From positions 15,529,734 to 15,593,733 of the forward strand of contig ML677335.1 in the NCBI GenBank assembly GCA_007922305.1: DNA of 64,000 nucleotides. The letters run 5' to 3'. Below the pieces are notes generated by a model, which was not told the DNA's origin, searched no databases, and saw only the letters and a program-made list of their open reading frames with translations. Every line of letters starts with the position of its first letter. Within the stretch, counting starts at the first letter, position 1. The translations under genes were made by a program, and so were the position numbers. This document shows positions 23,211 through 34,030 of this stretch, piece after piece. This stretch comes from Dermatemys mawii (Eukaryota > Chordata > Testudines > Dermatemydidae).

Positions 23211-23769
23211 CAGGGGTGGGCAAACTTTTTGGCCCAAGGGCCACATTGGGGTTCAAAATTGTATGGAAGGCCCACCCACTGACTGCCCCCTCAGAATCCC
23301 CAACCCATCCAACTCCCCTGCTTCTTGTGCCCTGACTACTCCCTCCAGAGACTCTCACCCCTAACCACCCCCACCAAAACCCCAGCCCCTATCTAAGACC
23401 CCCTGCTCCTTGTCCCCGACCGCCTCCTCTAGAAATCCTCCTGCCCCCATCACCCCCCACGACCTATCCAACCTTCATCTCTCCCCATCCCTGACCACCC
23501 CCTGAGAACCTCTGGCCCTTATCCAACCCCCCAGCCTGTCCCTAGCCCCCTTACCATGCCGCTCAGAACAGTGTGTCTAGCTTGGAGCCAGACCCGCTGC
23601 CGCGCTGATCTGCCGGAGTGCACAGCCTCACCCTCCAGAGCACTGCTTGCATGGCATGCTGAGGCTGCAGGCGGGGGGTGGGGGCAGCGAGGGAGGAGCT
23701 AGCTTCCCCAGTCGGGAGCTCGGGGGGGCAAGACAGAATTTTCCTGTAGCTGTAGTTTGCCCACTCCGG
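23211..23769 (+). mobile_element. hAT MITE, copy 3 of the CAGGGGTGGGCAAACT family
   Basis: It starts caggggtgggcaaacttttt and ends gtagtttgcccactccgg. A perfect 8-bp duplication, ttctagaa (23203-23210 and 23770-23777), brackets it. Non-coding, C-rich interior. Confidence 0.92.
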
Positions 23770-23777
23770 TTCTAGAA

Positions 23778-24090
23778 GTTTGAAAGATGTGTAGTGAATG
23801 AGGTAAGGTATTGCGGGAAGAGAAAGGATGGTCTCCTGGTTAATATAGCTGAATTCAGTCAGAGTTCATATGGGATGCTGGTAAAGACATTTGAACCAAA
23901 CTTTTCACAGTTCACATTAATTATGTATTTGTTTTCTTGGTGATTGAATTGAGACTGTTGGATCTGATTTGCAGAAGAGCTGACATTCACAGCTGTTATA
24001 GAAGTCAATAGGAACTATGTTTGAACAAATGAAGTGCTGTATAATGCTGTGTACTCTGAAAAAAATCAGATCCTGGTTGTCTGAAACTGG
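23778..24090. other. No gene recognised
   Basis: Only short frames are present; no repeat identified. Confidence 0.4.
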
Positions 24091-24094
24091 GCAC

Positions 24095-24629
24095 TGTGGC
24101 AAATTGCTGGCCACTATTATGATGGGTCCTATGCTTTCTCTTCTTGTGGGGAGTTCAGGGAGCCATTTCTTGCCCCTGAACAGGGTATTAACTGCCCCAC
24201 TAGTATCCTAGAGGAGGGGGAGTGGAGAGGGAGGGACCCAGACCCGCCCTCTACTCCAGGACCCAGCCCAGGGGCCCTGAGGATAGTGGTAAACCACCTG
24301 AATTAGCTATTCCTTCCCATGGGCTACTTCACTCTCCACCCTTCAGCTTGTGGGGCTTCCTGCCCTCTCTCTACATAAGCCAGGTGTCTCTTTACCTAGG
24401 GTCTGGGTCTTCTTGGTTCCAAACTGCTCTCCACTCCCACTCCTTCCAACTGGATGATTGGAGCAGGGGGGTTTTATATTGTGACTGGCTCCAGGTGCCT
24501 TAATTGGCTCCAGATGCCTTAATTGGCTCCACCTGCTCCAACCAACTTCTAGAAAACTTGCTTCCCTCTACAGGGAATAAGTTTTCCCTCTAACACTCTC
24601 CTGCTGCCCTCTGGCCATGCTGTATCACA
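24095..24629 (+). mobile_element. Solo LTR, 535 bp, with 4-bp GCAC duplication
   Basis: The sequence starts TGTGGCAAATTG and ends TGTATCACA (TG…CA). It is flanked by GCAC on both sides (24091-24094 and 24630-24633). A TATA-like tttata is at about 24472 and an AATAAG near 24574, in the order expected for plus-strand U3-R-U5. No internal retroelement genes adjoin it, so it is a recombined solo LTR of an LTR retrotransposon or ERV. Confidence 0.75.
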
Positions 24630-24633
24630 GCAC

Positions 24634-25423
24634 CCAAAATTAATGGATATGTTTAACCTAATCTTAGAGTCTTACTTCCCCATCTGTCAAATTGGGATAA
24701 TATCCATTCGTCTTACAGAAGTGTTGTTTGTGAAGCACTGTGTTATAGTAATGAACATCATAGAAAAATCCATGAGGAAATTAATAATTCTGTATTTAGA
24801 GTAGGGTTTAAATGATGGTGCAATAAATAAGCTCTACAGCCATATATTGAACACTGAGAAGAAAATGAAAACAAAACATTGAATAGTTGTTTATTAGTTG
24901 AACACCATCCATTTTGTTCACTGGGATAGGCAGGACCTTGGGGACAAAATAGTATGTTATATTTAATTGAAGTCTATCAAAATGGTTGCCTGTACTACAT
25001 ATGCAGAAATAATTTTAATTCTGGTAATTCTTAACTTTTGAATGCTTGATTTTGTTCCTTTAATATAGGGTTTTTTGGGTTTTTTTTGCATGTATGTAAT
25101 ATATCCTTGGGTTAAGGATGTTTTTGCATGGTACTACATAAAATATGTAGAAAAGCTTTATCAATGTGAATCATCAAATGTATTTATTTTACTTGTCCAA
25201 TATATGAATGCATAGAAAAAGAACAGATAAGTATGTTCTTCTTACACATCTCTGCAATTCAACTAAAATATTGAAATTTTAAAAAAAATAAATCCTATTA
25301 TACGCACTTAGCGCACCCTTTTCCAATCCTGGGCCAGTGTTGAACAGAGACAACAAATAGCCAAATTAGGTGGTAATGCTAATATGTTGACAACTGTAAA
25401 GAGGGATTAGGATGAAACTTCCA
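24634..25423. other. AT-rich DNA, no gene seen
   Basis: No supported gene. It forms the left flank of the DIRS element. Confidence 0.5.
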
Positions 25424-25426
25424 GTT

Positions 25427-25612
25427 CTTCTTCGAGTGATTGCTCATATGCATTCCAAGTAGGTGTGTGCTCACGCAGCGTGCACGGCTGCTGGAAGACT
25501 TTTACCCTAGCAACCCCCGCCGGGTTGGCTATGGAGCCCCCTGGAGTGGCGCCTTCATAGTGCTGGATATATACAGTGGCCGACCCGGCGCCCCCCTCAG
25601 TTCCTTCTTGCT
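25427..25612 (+). repeat. DIRS left inverted terminal repeat
   Basis: It is the inverse of 31554-31767 across shared tracts such as ttccaagtaggtgtgtgct, tttaccctagcaacccc and cggcgcccccctcagttcct. It ends where similarity stops after ccttcttgc. Confidence 0.9.
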
Positions 25613-25764
25613 GCCCGTGACGGTTGCTGGAACGGTGGAGACCTACCTTAGTTCTTCACTCTCCCTAGCTTTCCTGTTCTTGCTTGTTGTAGTTCGAGTA
25701 GTTTGTTGTTAGTTTTTTCAGTATATAGTTAGTTGAGGGATAGGGGGCTCTCCCCTAGCCCTAT

Positions 25765-27004
25765 TTGAGTCGTGGGCCCATGCCCAAGGCTCCGGGCTTT
25801 AAGCCCTGTGCTTCTTGTGGGAAGCCTATGCCGATCGGCGACCCGCATGATTCCTGTTTAAAGTGCCTCGGGGAGTCCCACCAGGCGGAAAAGTATAAAA
25901 TCTGCCAAAGCTTCCGTCAAGGACAAAGAAGGAGCGGGACATTAGGCTAAGGCAGCTCCTAATAGAAGCAGCACTCAGCCTGGCACCGCCATCTTCCAGT
26001 GCGGAGACCACCCCGTCTGCTTCAGTCTGGAGCGCTCCGGCGTCGTCAGCCACCGCGGCACTGGTGCAGAGCCGCCCGGAGGGACACCACGGTACCGCGG
26101 CACCGAAAATTCCTACGCCAGTGCGGCGCAGATCCCACTCTCCTCAAAAGAGGAAGAAGCTGGAGAAGTCGGTCCCGCCACCCTTAATAGGGCAAGCTCC
26201 ACCAGTACAGCACCCTGCAGCGGACCGCCCGAGACCACTGGGTCAAACTGCAGCGCCATTGACTCCGGCCCCATCAGAGGTGCCGTCGAGTTCGACCCCC
26301 CTGGGCTTCCACCTAGAGTGTCAGTTGAGCAGTGCCTGCCCTCAACCCTGGACACTTTTAACGCGGCGAGAGACATCATCGCTCTCACAGAGCCGGTGTC
26401 GGTTCAAACAGCGACTCAGGTGCCTGTGAGAGCAGTAGTGTCAAAGGGAAAAGCGGCTTTCTCCCATTGCCCGACACATGGGGATCCCTGGCACCACTCA
26501 CGCTCCAGTGCTCGATCCGGTTCTCATCGCCGATCTGAGTCCCGACGCCAATCCGAGTCCCGGCGCCATTCCACCTCTTGGCACCGGTTGCACTCTCGGC
26601 GTCAGTTAGACTCTCGGCCACGTTCTGTCTCCCAGCACCGATCAACATCACAGCACCGGTCAGACTCCCGGCACCGGACACCTTGGCACTGAGCGACATT
26701 GCGGCGCTGGTCAGGCTCCCGGCAACGGGCATCTCCACGGCACCGATCGACATCTCGGTACCGGTCAGGCTCCCAGCACCGGGCATCGCCATGGCACCGA
26801 TCCTCTTCTGGATATCGGGAGGATTCCAGGCACAGGTCACCCTCCGTGCTCCATTCGGGACGGCAGTCCACGAGACGCAGCCCTCCCCGGTACCGGCGCC
26901 ATTCCGTTTCTCGGTCCAGATCTGGCTCACGGTACCGGAGCAGGCGTCGGTCGGGGTCCAGGCACAGCAGATCACTGCTCCATAGGCCCTCTCAATGCCG
27001 GTAA
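25765..27004 (+). pseudogene. DIRS Gag-like ORF, N-terminal and Ser/Arg-rich part
   Basis: At 25765-25950 a small cysteine/histidine cluster (CASCGKPMPIGDPHDSCLKC then GESHQ) resembles a zinc-binding fold. It is conserved in the second DIRS copy at 57936. After a frame change, 26318-27004 encodes a long Ser/Arg-rich run (for example SRYRSGSQHRASPWHRSSSG) interrupted by a single TGA near 26690. The DNA here is a degenerate repeat of the type cagactcccggcaccgg. The Gag role is inferred from position and homology. Such basic RS-like segments could bind RNA or nuclear factors, which is speculation. Confidence 0.6.
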
Positions 27005-27504
27005 CCAAGGGTAGTCCGCCACCCATCCCCCGGTAGCAGGCCCACGGCTCCACCGTGGCCCTCCCAGTCAGCCTCCCGCTCGTCTCGTTTTGATGGGGAC
27101 GCGAGACTGGAGCAGTTACCCTACACAGAGGGAGAGGTGGGTGACCAGTGGAAGGACTTAAGCTAGGACCAGTCCCAGTGGTCATTTTGGACCCCATGGG
27201 CCTATCACCAGTCCCAAGGGGCCCCCTCTGGGACCTCCAGACGCGCTCAATGGAACCGCGGGTCCCTGAGGCTGGACATCCTCCCCCAGATCCAGCAATC
27301 CCCACAACTGCCGGGGCACCTATTGTACAGCCAACACCAGCGCTGGAGACCCCAGTTCCCAACCTGCTCTAGCCGAAGGACGTGCTGGAAGGCCTGGCTC
27401 CCGGTCTCTTCTCAGGATCTTCCCCTGATGAGGCCGTTGTGGGCACCACTATATTGGGTCCCCCTCCCATTGACCTTGCCGTGCACTAGGACTTCCTCAA
27501 GCGG

Positions 27505-28300
27505 GTGGCAAGGAGCATGAACCTCCAAGCGGAGGAAGTCGTGGAGTCAGAGGACCCCGTAGTAGACATTCTATCGGCGGCAGCACCTACTAGAGTGGCT
27601 CTGCCAATTATTCGTATGATTCAGAATAATATCAAAACTCTGTGGCAGTCCCCAGCATCGATCGCGCCGACAGCTAAGGGGGTTGAAAGAAAATATTTTG
27701 TGCCAGCCAAGAGAGGTGAATATTTGTACACTCATCCCTGCCCCCTTGCTCCCTAGTTGTCTCGACGGTTAACCAAAAGGAGCGGCATGGGCAGCAGGCC
27801 TCGGCACCAAAGTCACGCGATGCCAAGCGCCTGGACTTATTTGGCTGAAAGATTTATTCGGCTGGTGGTCTGCAACTTAGAGTGGCAAACCAATAAGCCC
27901 TGCTCAGCCGCTATGCTTTTAACTCCTGGAACTCCATGTTAAAATTTAAGGAATTAATCCCATTGGAGTCCAGGAGTGAGTTTGCTGCCTTCGTGGACGA
28001 AGGGAAAAAGGTGGCCAGGACATTGCTGCAGGCCTCCCTAGACTCTGTGGACTCGGCAGCGCGTACCTTAGCTTCCGGGGTTGCGATGAGGCGTATATCC
28101 TGGTTACAAGGATCGGGCCTCCCACCAGAGGTGCAACAAACCCTGCAGGACCTTCCTTTCGAGGGCACGGGGCTTTTTTCGGAAAAGATCGACTCCAGGC
28201 TCCGGTCCTTGAAGGACTCCAGGACTTTGATAAGGTCTTTGGGGATGCACACCCGGCTACCCAGAGACGCCCTTTCAGGCTTCAGCCTCAACACCCTTTC
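27505..28300 (+). pseudogene. DIRS Gag-like ORF, C-terminal part
   Basis: The frame at 27505-27756 (EEVVESEDPVVDILSAAAPT, then IKTLWQSP and KYFVPAKRGEYLYTHP) aligns with 59330-59540 of the second DIRS copy (EEVVKTTDPMVNILAPSGPS … IKVLWQPP … KYLVPSKGFEHLSTHP). It continues in another frame through SRSEFAAFVDEGKKVARTLL to SEKIDSRLRSLKDSR at 27936-28240. Stops at about 27846 and 27894 and frame changes inactivate it. Confidence 0.65.
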
Positions 28301-28489
28301 CCGCCTCCCAGGCCAAGACCGGACTTTTCTAGATGCTGGGGATGTGGGGGTGGACGACGGTCAGCCCCTTGGCAGAGCCAAGGGCAACCTCAAAGGCCCG
28401 CTAGGCTTCCTCAGGGTCGAAGGCAAAACTTTTGAAGGGTTCGTCAAGGACGGCCTACCAGTTCTTGCTCCGGATCCTTTCCCCCCATT

Positions 28490-29520
28490 TTATCAACGTC
28501 TGGCCCGTTTCCACCGTGCTTGGTCCTCAGTAACTTCAGACTGTTGGGTGCTACGCATGGTGGAAAGGGGTTATTCTCTCCAGTTGTCTTCTTTCCCTCC
28601 CTCCCACCCACCCTCCCTGTCCCTCTTCAGGGACCCTTCTCACGAGCAGCTCCTCTTACAAGAGGTACGTTCCCTCTTGTCTTTGGGAGCTATAGAGGAG
28701 GTTCCAGTGGAATTCAGGGGTTGAGGTTTTTATTCCTGTTACTTTTTAATCCCCAAGGCAAAAGGGGGTCTAAGACCCATCCTCAACCTGTGGGAACTCA
28801 ACAAGTACATGATAAAGTTGAAGTTCCGCATGGTCTCCCTGGGGTCTATCATTCCCTCTCTGGATCCGGGAGACTGGTGCGCCGCCCTTGACATGAAGGA
28901 CGTGTACTTCCATATAGCCATCTTTCCACCTTACAGACGCCTGTTACATTTCGTGGCAGGAGAGAGTCATTATCAGTTCACTGCTCTCCCGTTAGGCCTC
29001 TCCACGGTGCCGCAGGTCTTCACCAAGTTCATGGCCATGGTTGCAGCTTTCCTGCACAAAAGGAAGGTGTCAGTGTTCCCGTACTTAGACGATTGGCTCG
29101 TCAAGGGCAGGTCCAAACAACAAATGCAGTCCCACGTTCAGCTGATCGTGGCTACATTCCGCAGGCTGGGTATTCTGCTCAACTTTGCGAAGTCAACCCT
29201 AGAATCCAGACAGAGACTGGAGTTCATAGGCGCGGTACTGGACTCTACCGTGGTGAGGGCATCTCTTCCCCTCACTCGGTTTCATGCAGTGTCAACAATT
29301 ATATCAGACATTCAGGCGTTCCCGACTACAACAGTGCGTACGTGCCTAAGTCTACTCGGTCACATGACCTCGTGCACGTACGTCACACGTTACGCCAGAC
29401 TGCGTCTACACTCTCTTCAGTCATGGCTGTCAACTGTTTATCAGCCAAGTCGGGACAATCTAAATATGCTAGTCACGGTCCCAGCAGAGGTGCTGTCTTA
29501 CCCTAAAGTGGTGGCAGGAC
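28490..29520 (+). pseudogene. DIRS reverse transcriptase
   Basis: RT homology begins near 28500 (FHRAWSSVTSDCWVLRMV). A single in-frame TGA at 28722-28724 interrupts VPVEFRG*GFYSCYFLIPKAKGGLRPI, and the rest runs open to about 29520. The catalytic aspartates are visible as ALDMKDVYF (motif A) and FPYLDDWL (motif C). The context ggggttgagg suggests that a CGA codon became TGA by CpG decay. RNase H follows in a different frame, so there is also a shift near 29520-29570. Confidence 0.85.
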
Positions 29521-29559
29521 CAGTCTCTGGTCTGCGAAGTTCTTCCCTTCCACCCCCCA

Positions 29560-30360
29560 CACCCTTCCAAGTTGCTAGTAACGGATGCCTCAGCGCTCGG
29601 GTGGGGTGCGCACCTGGGGGATGTCAGAACACAGGGTCTGTGGTCATCAGGTGACCTGGCTCTGCACATAAATGTTCGGGAACTAAGGGCTGTTCACCTG
29701 GCGTTCCAGGCGTTCAAGGACCAACTTCAGGGTCATTGTGTGTCAATTCTAACGGACAACACAACGGCCATGTTTTACATCAACAAGCAGGGAGGGGCTC
29801 ACTCCTCCCCCCTGTGCAATAAAGCGGTTCTTCTCTGGAACTTCTGCATAGCCCACTCCATATACCCGGTGGTGTCTTTTCTCCCGGGGCTCCAGAACAC
29901 TCTCGCAGATCACCTGAGCAGATCCTTTTGGTGCCACGAGTGGTTGATTCACCCGGATGTTATTCGTTCGATCTTCTGAAGGTGGGGGACTCCCCAGATC
30001 GACCTTTTCGCCACCATGACCAATTGGAAGTGCAAACAATTCTGCTCGCTCAGAGGCGGCTCTCCCAGCTCCCTGACGGATGCCTTCCTCCTCTCGTGGG
30101 AGGGTCAACCGATGTATGCATTCCCCCTATTTTACCTCGTATACAGAGTCTTGCTCAAGGCCCAGAGAGAGGGTGCTCGCCTAATTCTGGTCGCCCCGGC
30201 GTGGCCCAGACAGCATTGGTACACCCTGCTTCTGGAAATGTCAATGGAAATGCCAATAACCATACCGACTTGGCCAGACTTGATATCTCAAGACTACGGC
30301 CGCCTCCATCACCCGGATCTGCAGTTGCTCCACCTCACGGTGTGGAAAATCTGTGGCTAA
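29560..30360 (+). pseudogene. DIRS RNase H and following domain
   Basis: RNase H signatures occur in order: VTDASALGWG (first Asp), NVRELRAVHLAF (Glu), ILTDNTTAMFYINKQGG (Asp) and LPGLQNTLADHLSR (final Asp). A TGA at 29977-29979 then breaks the frame. The same frame resumes with RWGTPQIDLFATMTNWKCKQ and DAFLLSWEG…YAFPLFYLVYRVLLKA, a region typical of DIRS pol after RNase H. Confidence 0.82.
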
Positions 30361-30479
30361 TGGAGACAGAGTGTCTCTGCTCTAGTCCTGTTCAGCAGAT
30401 CCTCTTGGGGAGTAGGAAGCCTTCCACTAGGCTCACTTACTCGGCAAAGTGGAAGCGTTTCTTCTGCTAGTGTTCACAG

Positions 30480-31402
30480 AAAGGCATCTCCCCAAGGTCT
30501 GCACCGATCCATCTTATATTAGACTATTTACTTCAGCTTAAACAACAGGGTTTGGCGCTAGCCACAATCAGAGTAAACTGGCGGCAATTTCCGCATTCCA
30601 CCCGGAGATCTCGGATCAATCGGTGTTCTCAAACCTCACGGTCACCAGATTCCTTAAATGCCTGGACCGCTTGTACCCCCAGGTACGCCAGCCGATCCCT
30701 TCATGGGACTTAAATTTAGTCCTGTCCCACCTTATGGGGCCCCCGTTTGAGTCTATGGCCACTTGTTCCCTTATATACCTGTCGTGGAAGGCGGTGTTCC
30801 TGGTCGCAGTAACTTCAGCGAAAAGGGTGTCGGAGATCAGAGCTCTGACCTCAGAGCCCCCGTACACCATCTTCCAGAAGGTGCAGTTGAGACCTCATCC
30901 TGCTTTCTTGCCAAAAGTGGTGTCAGCATTCCACATGAACCAGGAGATATTCCTCCCAGTGTTCTATCCTAAGCCTTATGCCTCGAGACAAGAGCAGCGC
31001 CTGCACACTTTAGATGTCCGTAGGGCGCTCGCCTTCTACATTGAACATACAAAGCTGTTCAGAAAATCATCCCAGCTCTTTGTGGCAGTAGCGGACCATA
31101 TGAAAGGCCTTCCAGTTTCAACCCAGCGCATTTCTTCATGGATTACGGTGTGCATCTGTACATGTTATGACCTAGCTGGTTCCCCGGTCAAACCATTTAC
31201 CGCTCATTCTACCAGGGCGCAGGTGTCCTCGGCAGCTTTTCTGTCTCAAGTCCCACTACAGGAAATCTGTAGAGCTGCCACGTGGTCTTTGGTCCACGCC
31301 TTTGCCTCACATTACGCGTTGGTACAGCAGTCGGCTGAGGATGCTGCTTTTGGATCTGTGGTATTGCAGTCAGTGGTCCATCACTCCGACCCCACCACCT
31401 AG
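30480..31402 (+). pseudogene. DIRS tyrosine recombinase
   Basis: The catalytic domain runs open from 30623 to the TAG at 31400-31402 (about 260 residues). It shows the first Arg (VTSAKRVSEIRAL), the HxxR motif (TAHSTRAQVSSAAF), a Trp box (AATWSLVHAFASHY) and the nucleophile Tyr in HYAL. These are the tetrad of the lambda-integrase superfamily used by DIRS elements in place of a DDE integrase. The N-terminal core-binding part (LAAISAFHPEISDQSVFSN) is joined by a frameshift near 30570. The catalytic tetrad is complete, but the N-terminal shift probably prevents expression of a full protein. Confidence 0.85.
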
Positions 31403-31424
31403 GTAAGGCTTGGGAGTCACCTAT

Positions 31425-31519
31425 TTGGAATGCATATGAGCAATCACTCGAAGAAGAAAATGGGGTTACTTACCCAGTAACTGTTGTTCTTCGAGATGTA
31501 TTGCTCATATCCATTCCAA
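31425..31519 (+). repeat. DIRS internal complementary region
   Basis: 31425-31456 is the exact reverse complement of the left terminus 25427-25458 (32 of 32). 31459-31519 is the reverse complement of the right terminus 31707-31767 (58 of 61). The two parts meet with a 2-bp spacer, reproducing the junction of a circularised element. This is the diagnostic DIRS feature. Confidence 0.95.
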
Positions 31520-31553
31520 AACCCACTCTCCTTCCCCACTGTTGGAGTCTCCG

Positions 31554-31767
31554 GCAAGAAGGAACTGAGGGGGGCGCCGGGTCGGCCACTGTATATATTC
31601 AGCGCCATGAAGGCGCCACTCCAGGGGGTTCCATAGCCAACCCGGCAGGGGTTGCTAGGGTAAAAGTCTTTCGGCAGCCGTGCACGCTGTGCGAGCACAC
31701 ACCTACTTGGAATGGATATGAGCAACACATCTCGAAGAACAACAGTTACTGGGTAGGTAACCCCGTT
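31554..31767 (+). repeat. DIRS right inverted terminal repeat
   Basis: Inverse of 25427-25612, with an extra terminal tract (cagttactgggtaggtaacc) that is also represented in the internal complementary region. It ends in GTT. Confidence 0.9.
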
Positions 31768-32032
31768 ATTTGTTTCCAGTTGTGATGGGCAGAATTTGAA
31801 AGCCAAGTCTCCACTCAGAGGTTTTTTTTAAACATCTTTCTTGCTTGAGATTTTCCATATCACTGAGATTTGCTATGAATGATCTATTCTGTAAGTTTTC
31901 TCTCCAGGCTTTCATTACTTTAAGAGAAGTACAATTTGAAATTGCATATAAACAGAAGAAAGTGGGGCCAATCTGTAGTAATTTATTATCATTACTATAC
32001 AAGACCTGGTTATTGAGATAATTACTGTATAG

Positions 32033-32715
32033 TAGGGTTGTCGATTAATCGCACTAACTCATGTGAGTAACTCAAAAAAATTAATCACGGTTGATCGCAG
32101 TTTTAATTTCACTGTTAAACAATAGATTACCAGTTGATAGTTACCAATAAATAGTTTGGATGAATTTTCTACCTTTTCAAGTATATTGATTTCTGTTACA
32201 ACACTGAATATGAAATGTACACTGCTCACTTTATATTATTATTTGTATTGCAAATGTTTGCACTGTAAAATAAACAGAAAATAGTATTTTTCAGTTCACC
32301 TCATACAAGTACTGTAGTGCAACCTCTTGACATTTGAAAGTTGCACTTTCACAATAGATTTTTTTGTTACATAATTGCACTAAAACAAAATAATGCAAAA
32401 CTTTTTAGAACCTACAAATCCACACAGTCCTACTACTTGTTCAGCCAATTGCTAAGACAAACAAGTTTGTTTACATTTATGGGAGATAATCCTGCCCACT
32501 TCTTTACAGAGTCACCAGACAGTGAGAACAGGCATTCTCATGGGACTTCTGTAGCCAGCAGTGCAAGTGACATTTACGTGTCAGATATGCTAAATATTCA
32601 TATGCCCCTTTGAGTCGGCCAGCATTCGAGAGGACATGCTTCAGTGCTGATGATGATTATTAAAAAAATGTGTTAATTAAATTTGTGACTGAATTCCTTG
32701 GGGGAGAACCTTGCA
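32033..32715 (-). pseudogene. hAT transposon remnant with C-terminal transposase
   Basis: It starts with a hAT-like terminus, tagggttgtcgattaatcgc. On the minus strand around 32420-32600 the sequence encodes the C-terminal dimerisation domain of a hAT transposase (LFSLSGDS followed by NVNKLVCLSNWLNK, then a stop), preceded by remains of LAYLTRKC-like sequence. The 5' terminus and most of the transposase are deleted, and homology stops near 32715. Inactive. Confidence 0.7.
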
Positions 32716-32739
32716 TCTCCATTAGACAGAGATGAGAGA

Positions 32740-34030
32740 GATCCCTATGCATAAATCTGTTGGAACTTTGGGTAGAGGCAGTCACATTTTAGTCTTGAAA
32801 GAGCAAGTTCAGTGCAGAGCAGGGTTTGATACGAACTGACAGTATAGCAGTGATCTCCTGCATGAAGAAACAGAGACATATGAGGAGCATCGTGGAACAG
32901 AATTTGCTGACCTTCAGAGTAGCTCATTTGATTGGACTTCCCAGCACGCAGGCAGACAAGCTGAGCTGCAGGAGGCTCCATTTGGGGCAAGCAGTCCCTG
33001 ATTTCAGAGGGCTTCCAGTAAATCTGCCCAAGCTGGAACATTTATTTGATGGAGCTGAGCAAATTCTGTACCTGGTTAAGATAGGCTGGTGCTTTCACAT
33101 CAAGTGCTTTTTTCCATCACCTGGACTGGTCCACTTTTTATATTCTTATTTTCCCTTCTCTCTCAACCCTCAAGACCTCCAGAAATCTAAGACAGACCAG
33201 GCAGAAATATCCACTTATTTCTGGAAGAGCCACTGAGCTTGAGTTCAATATGTTTAGATTCAAGGCTCAGTGTGCCTCTGTTCTCCAGAAATGTTACTGC
33301 TGAAGGTCTGCTGTAGGATAAGAGATCACTGAAAAGTCATAGCTTAACCAGAAAAGTAATTAGCTCTCTCTCTAGGCCTTGGAAACCCTATATGTCCATG
33401 ATTTACTACCATACTAAGTAAAGATTGTATCACTGGGGAGGTAAAGTCTTTAGCTGTCTAAAGACTTTCTCGGAAAAGCTGCAGAAAGAGAGGAAGCCTT
33501 CGTACATTGAAAAGACAGGGGTCATATTTACAAGCAATAAGAGGCTTCTATTACATTTTTATCCTGTAATATCAAGACTCGTGAAGGTGGTGAAGAATCT
33601 GACAGCATCACCATATTGCTCATGTGTATAGCGTTAATCTGATTCTTCAGACTGTTTTCATCCCTTTGAGCCATTAGATATGGTCTTTCCTTTTTTATTT
33701 TCTATTGAAGTAGCCTTTTGGATGGTGGTTATCTCTGCCAGAAAAGTTGAAGAAATTTGTTGCTTTGCTGTTTTTTATGATCCTCTTCTGATTTTGTATA
33801 AAGATTAGGTGGCCCTTAAGACATTGCTCCCAAAGTTAATTTGGAATTTCAAAGGGAATAGACATTTGAACTTCCCATCTTTCTGCCCCAACCCTTTTTT
33901 ACCCAGAGAGGCCTCTGGGTATGGTGTAGTCATAGGCACTAAGAATTAAGCTTTTATTACTGATCTCCGCAAGTCTGCACTATGGGACTCTCACCATACC
34001 TTCAGTTTAGATGTTTAGTCTAAATTTTCA
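32740..34030 (+). pseudogene. Decayed DIRS-like RNase H / recombinase fragment
   Basis: The 32826-33236 frame reads IRTDSIAVISCMKKQ, an eroded RNase H TDN…YINKQGG motif, and later FPFSLNPQDLQKSKTDQAEI, matching the post-RNase H segment of DIRS pol. Around 33720-33900 other frames read VVISARKVEE (the first recombinase Arg region) and LKTLLPKLIWNFKGNRHLNF. The order agrees with the DIRS element at 29560-31100. There are many stops and no visible terminal repeats. It belongs to a lineage different from the intact copy. Confidence 0.6.

Larger units (their letters stand above)
25427..31767 (+). mobile_element. DIRS-type retrotransposon, structurally complete
   Basis: It has inverted terminal repeats (25427-25612 against 31554-31767), a Gag region, reverse transcriptase with YLDD, RNase H, a tyrosine recombinase, and an internal complementary region at 31425-31519 that matches both outer ends. 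GTT occurs at both borders (25424-25426, 31765-31767). DIRS elements replicate through RNA and integrate with a tyrosine recombinase, without target duplication. Coding frames carry a few stops and shifts, but the terminal architecture is almost unmutated, so the copy is fairly young. Confidence 0.92.

Noticed and set aside
26385..27362. 325-codon minus-strand frame
   Set aside because: It is the antisense of the Ser/Arg repeat of the DIRS Gag-like region, where repeated units keep several frames open. The plus strand has the homology.
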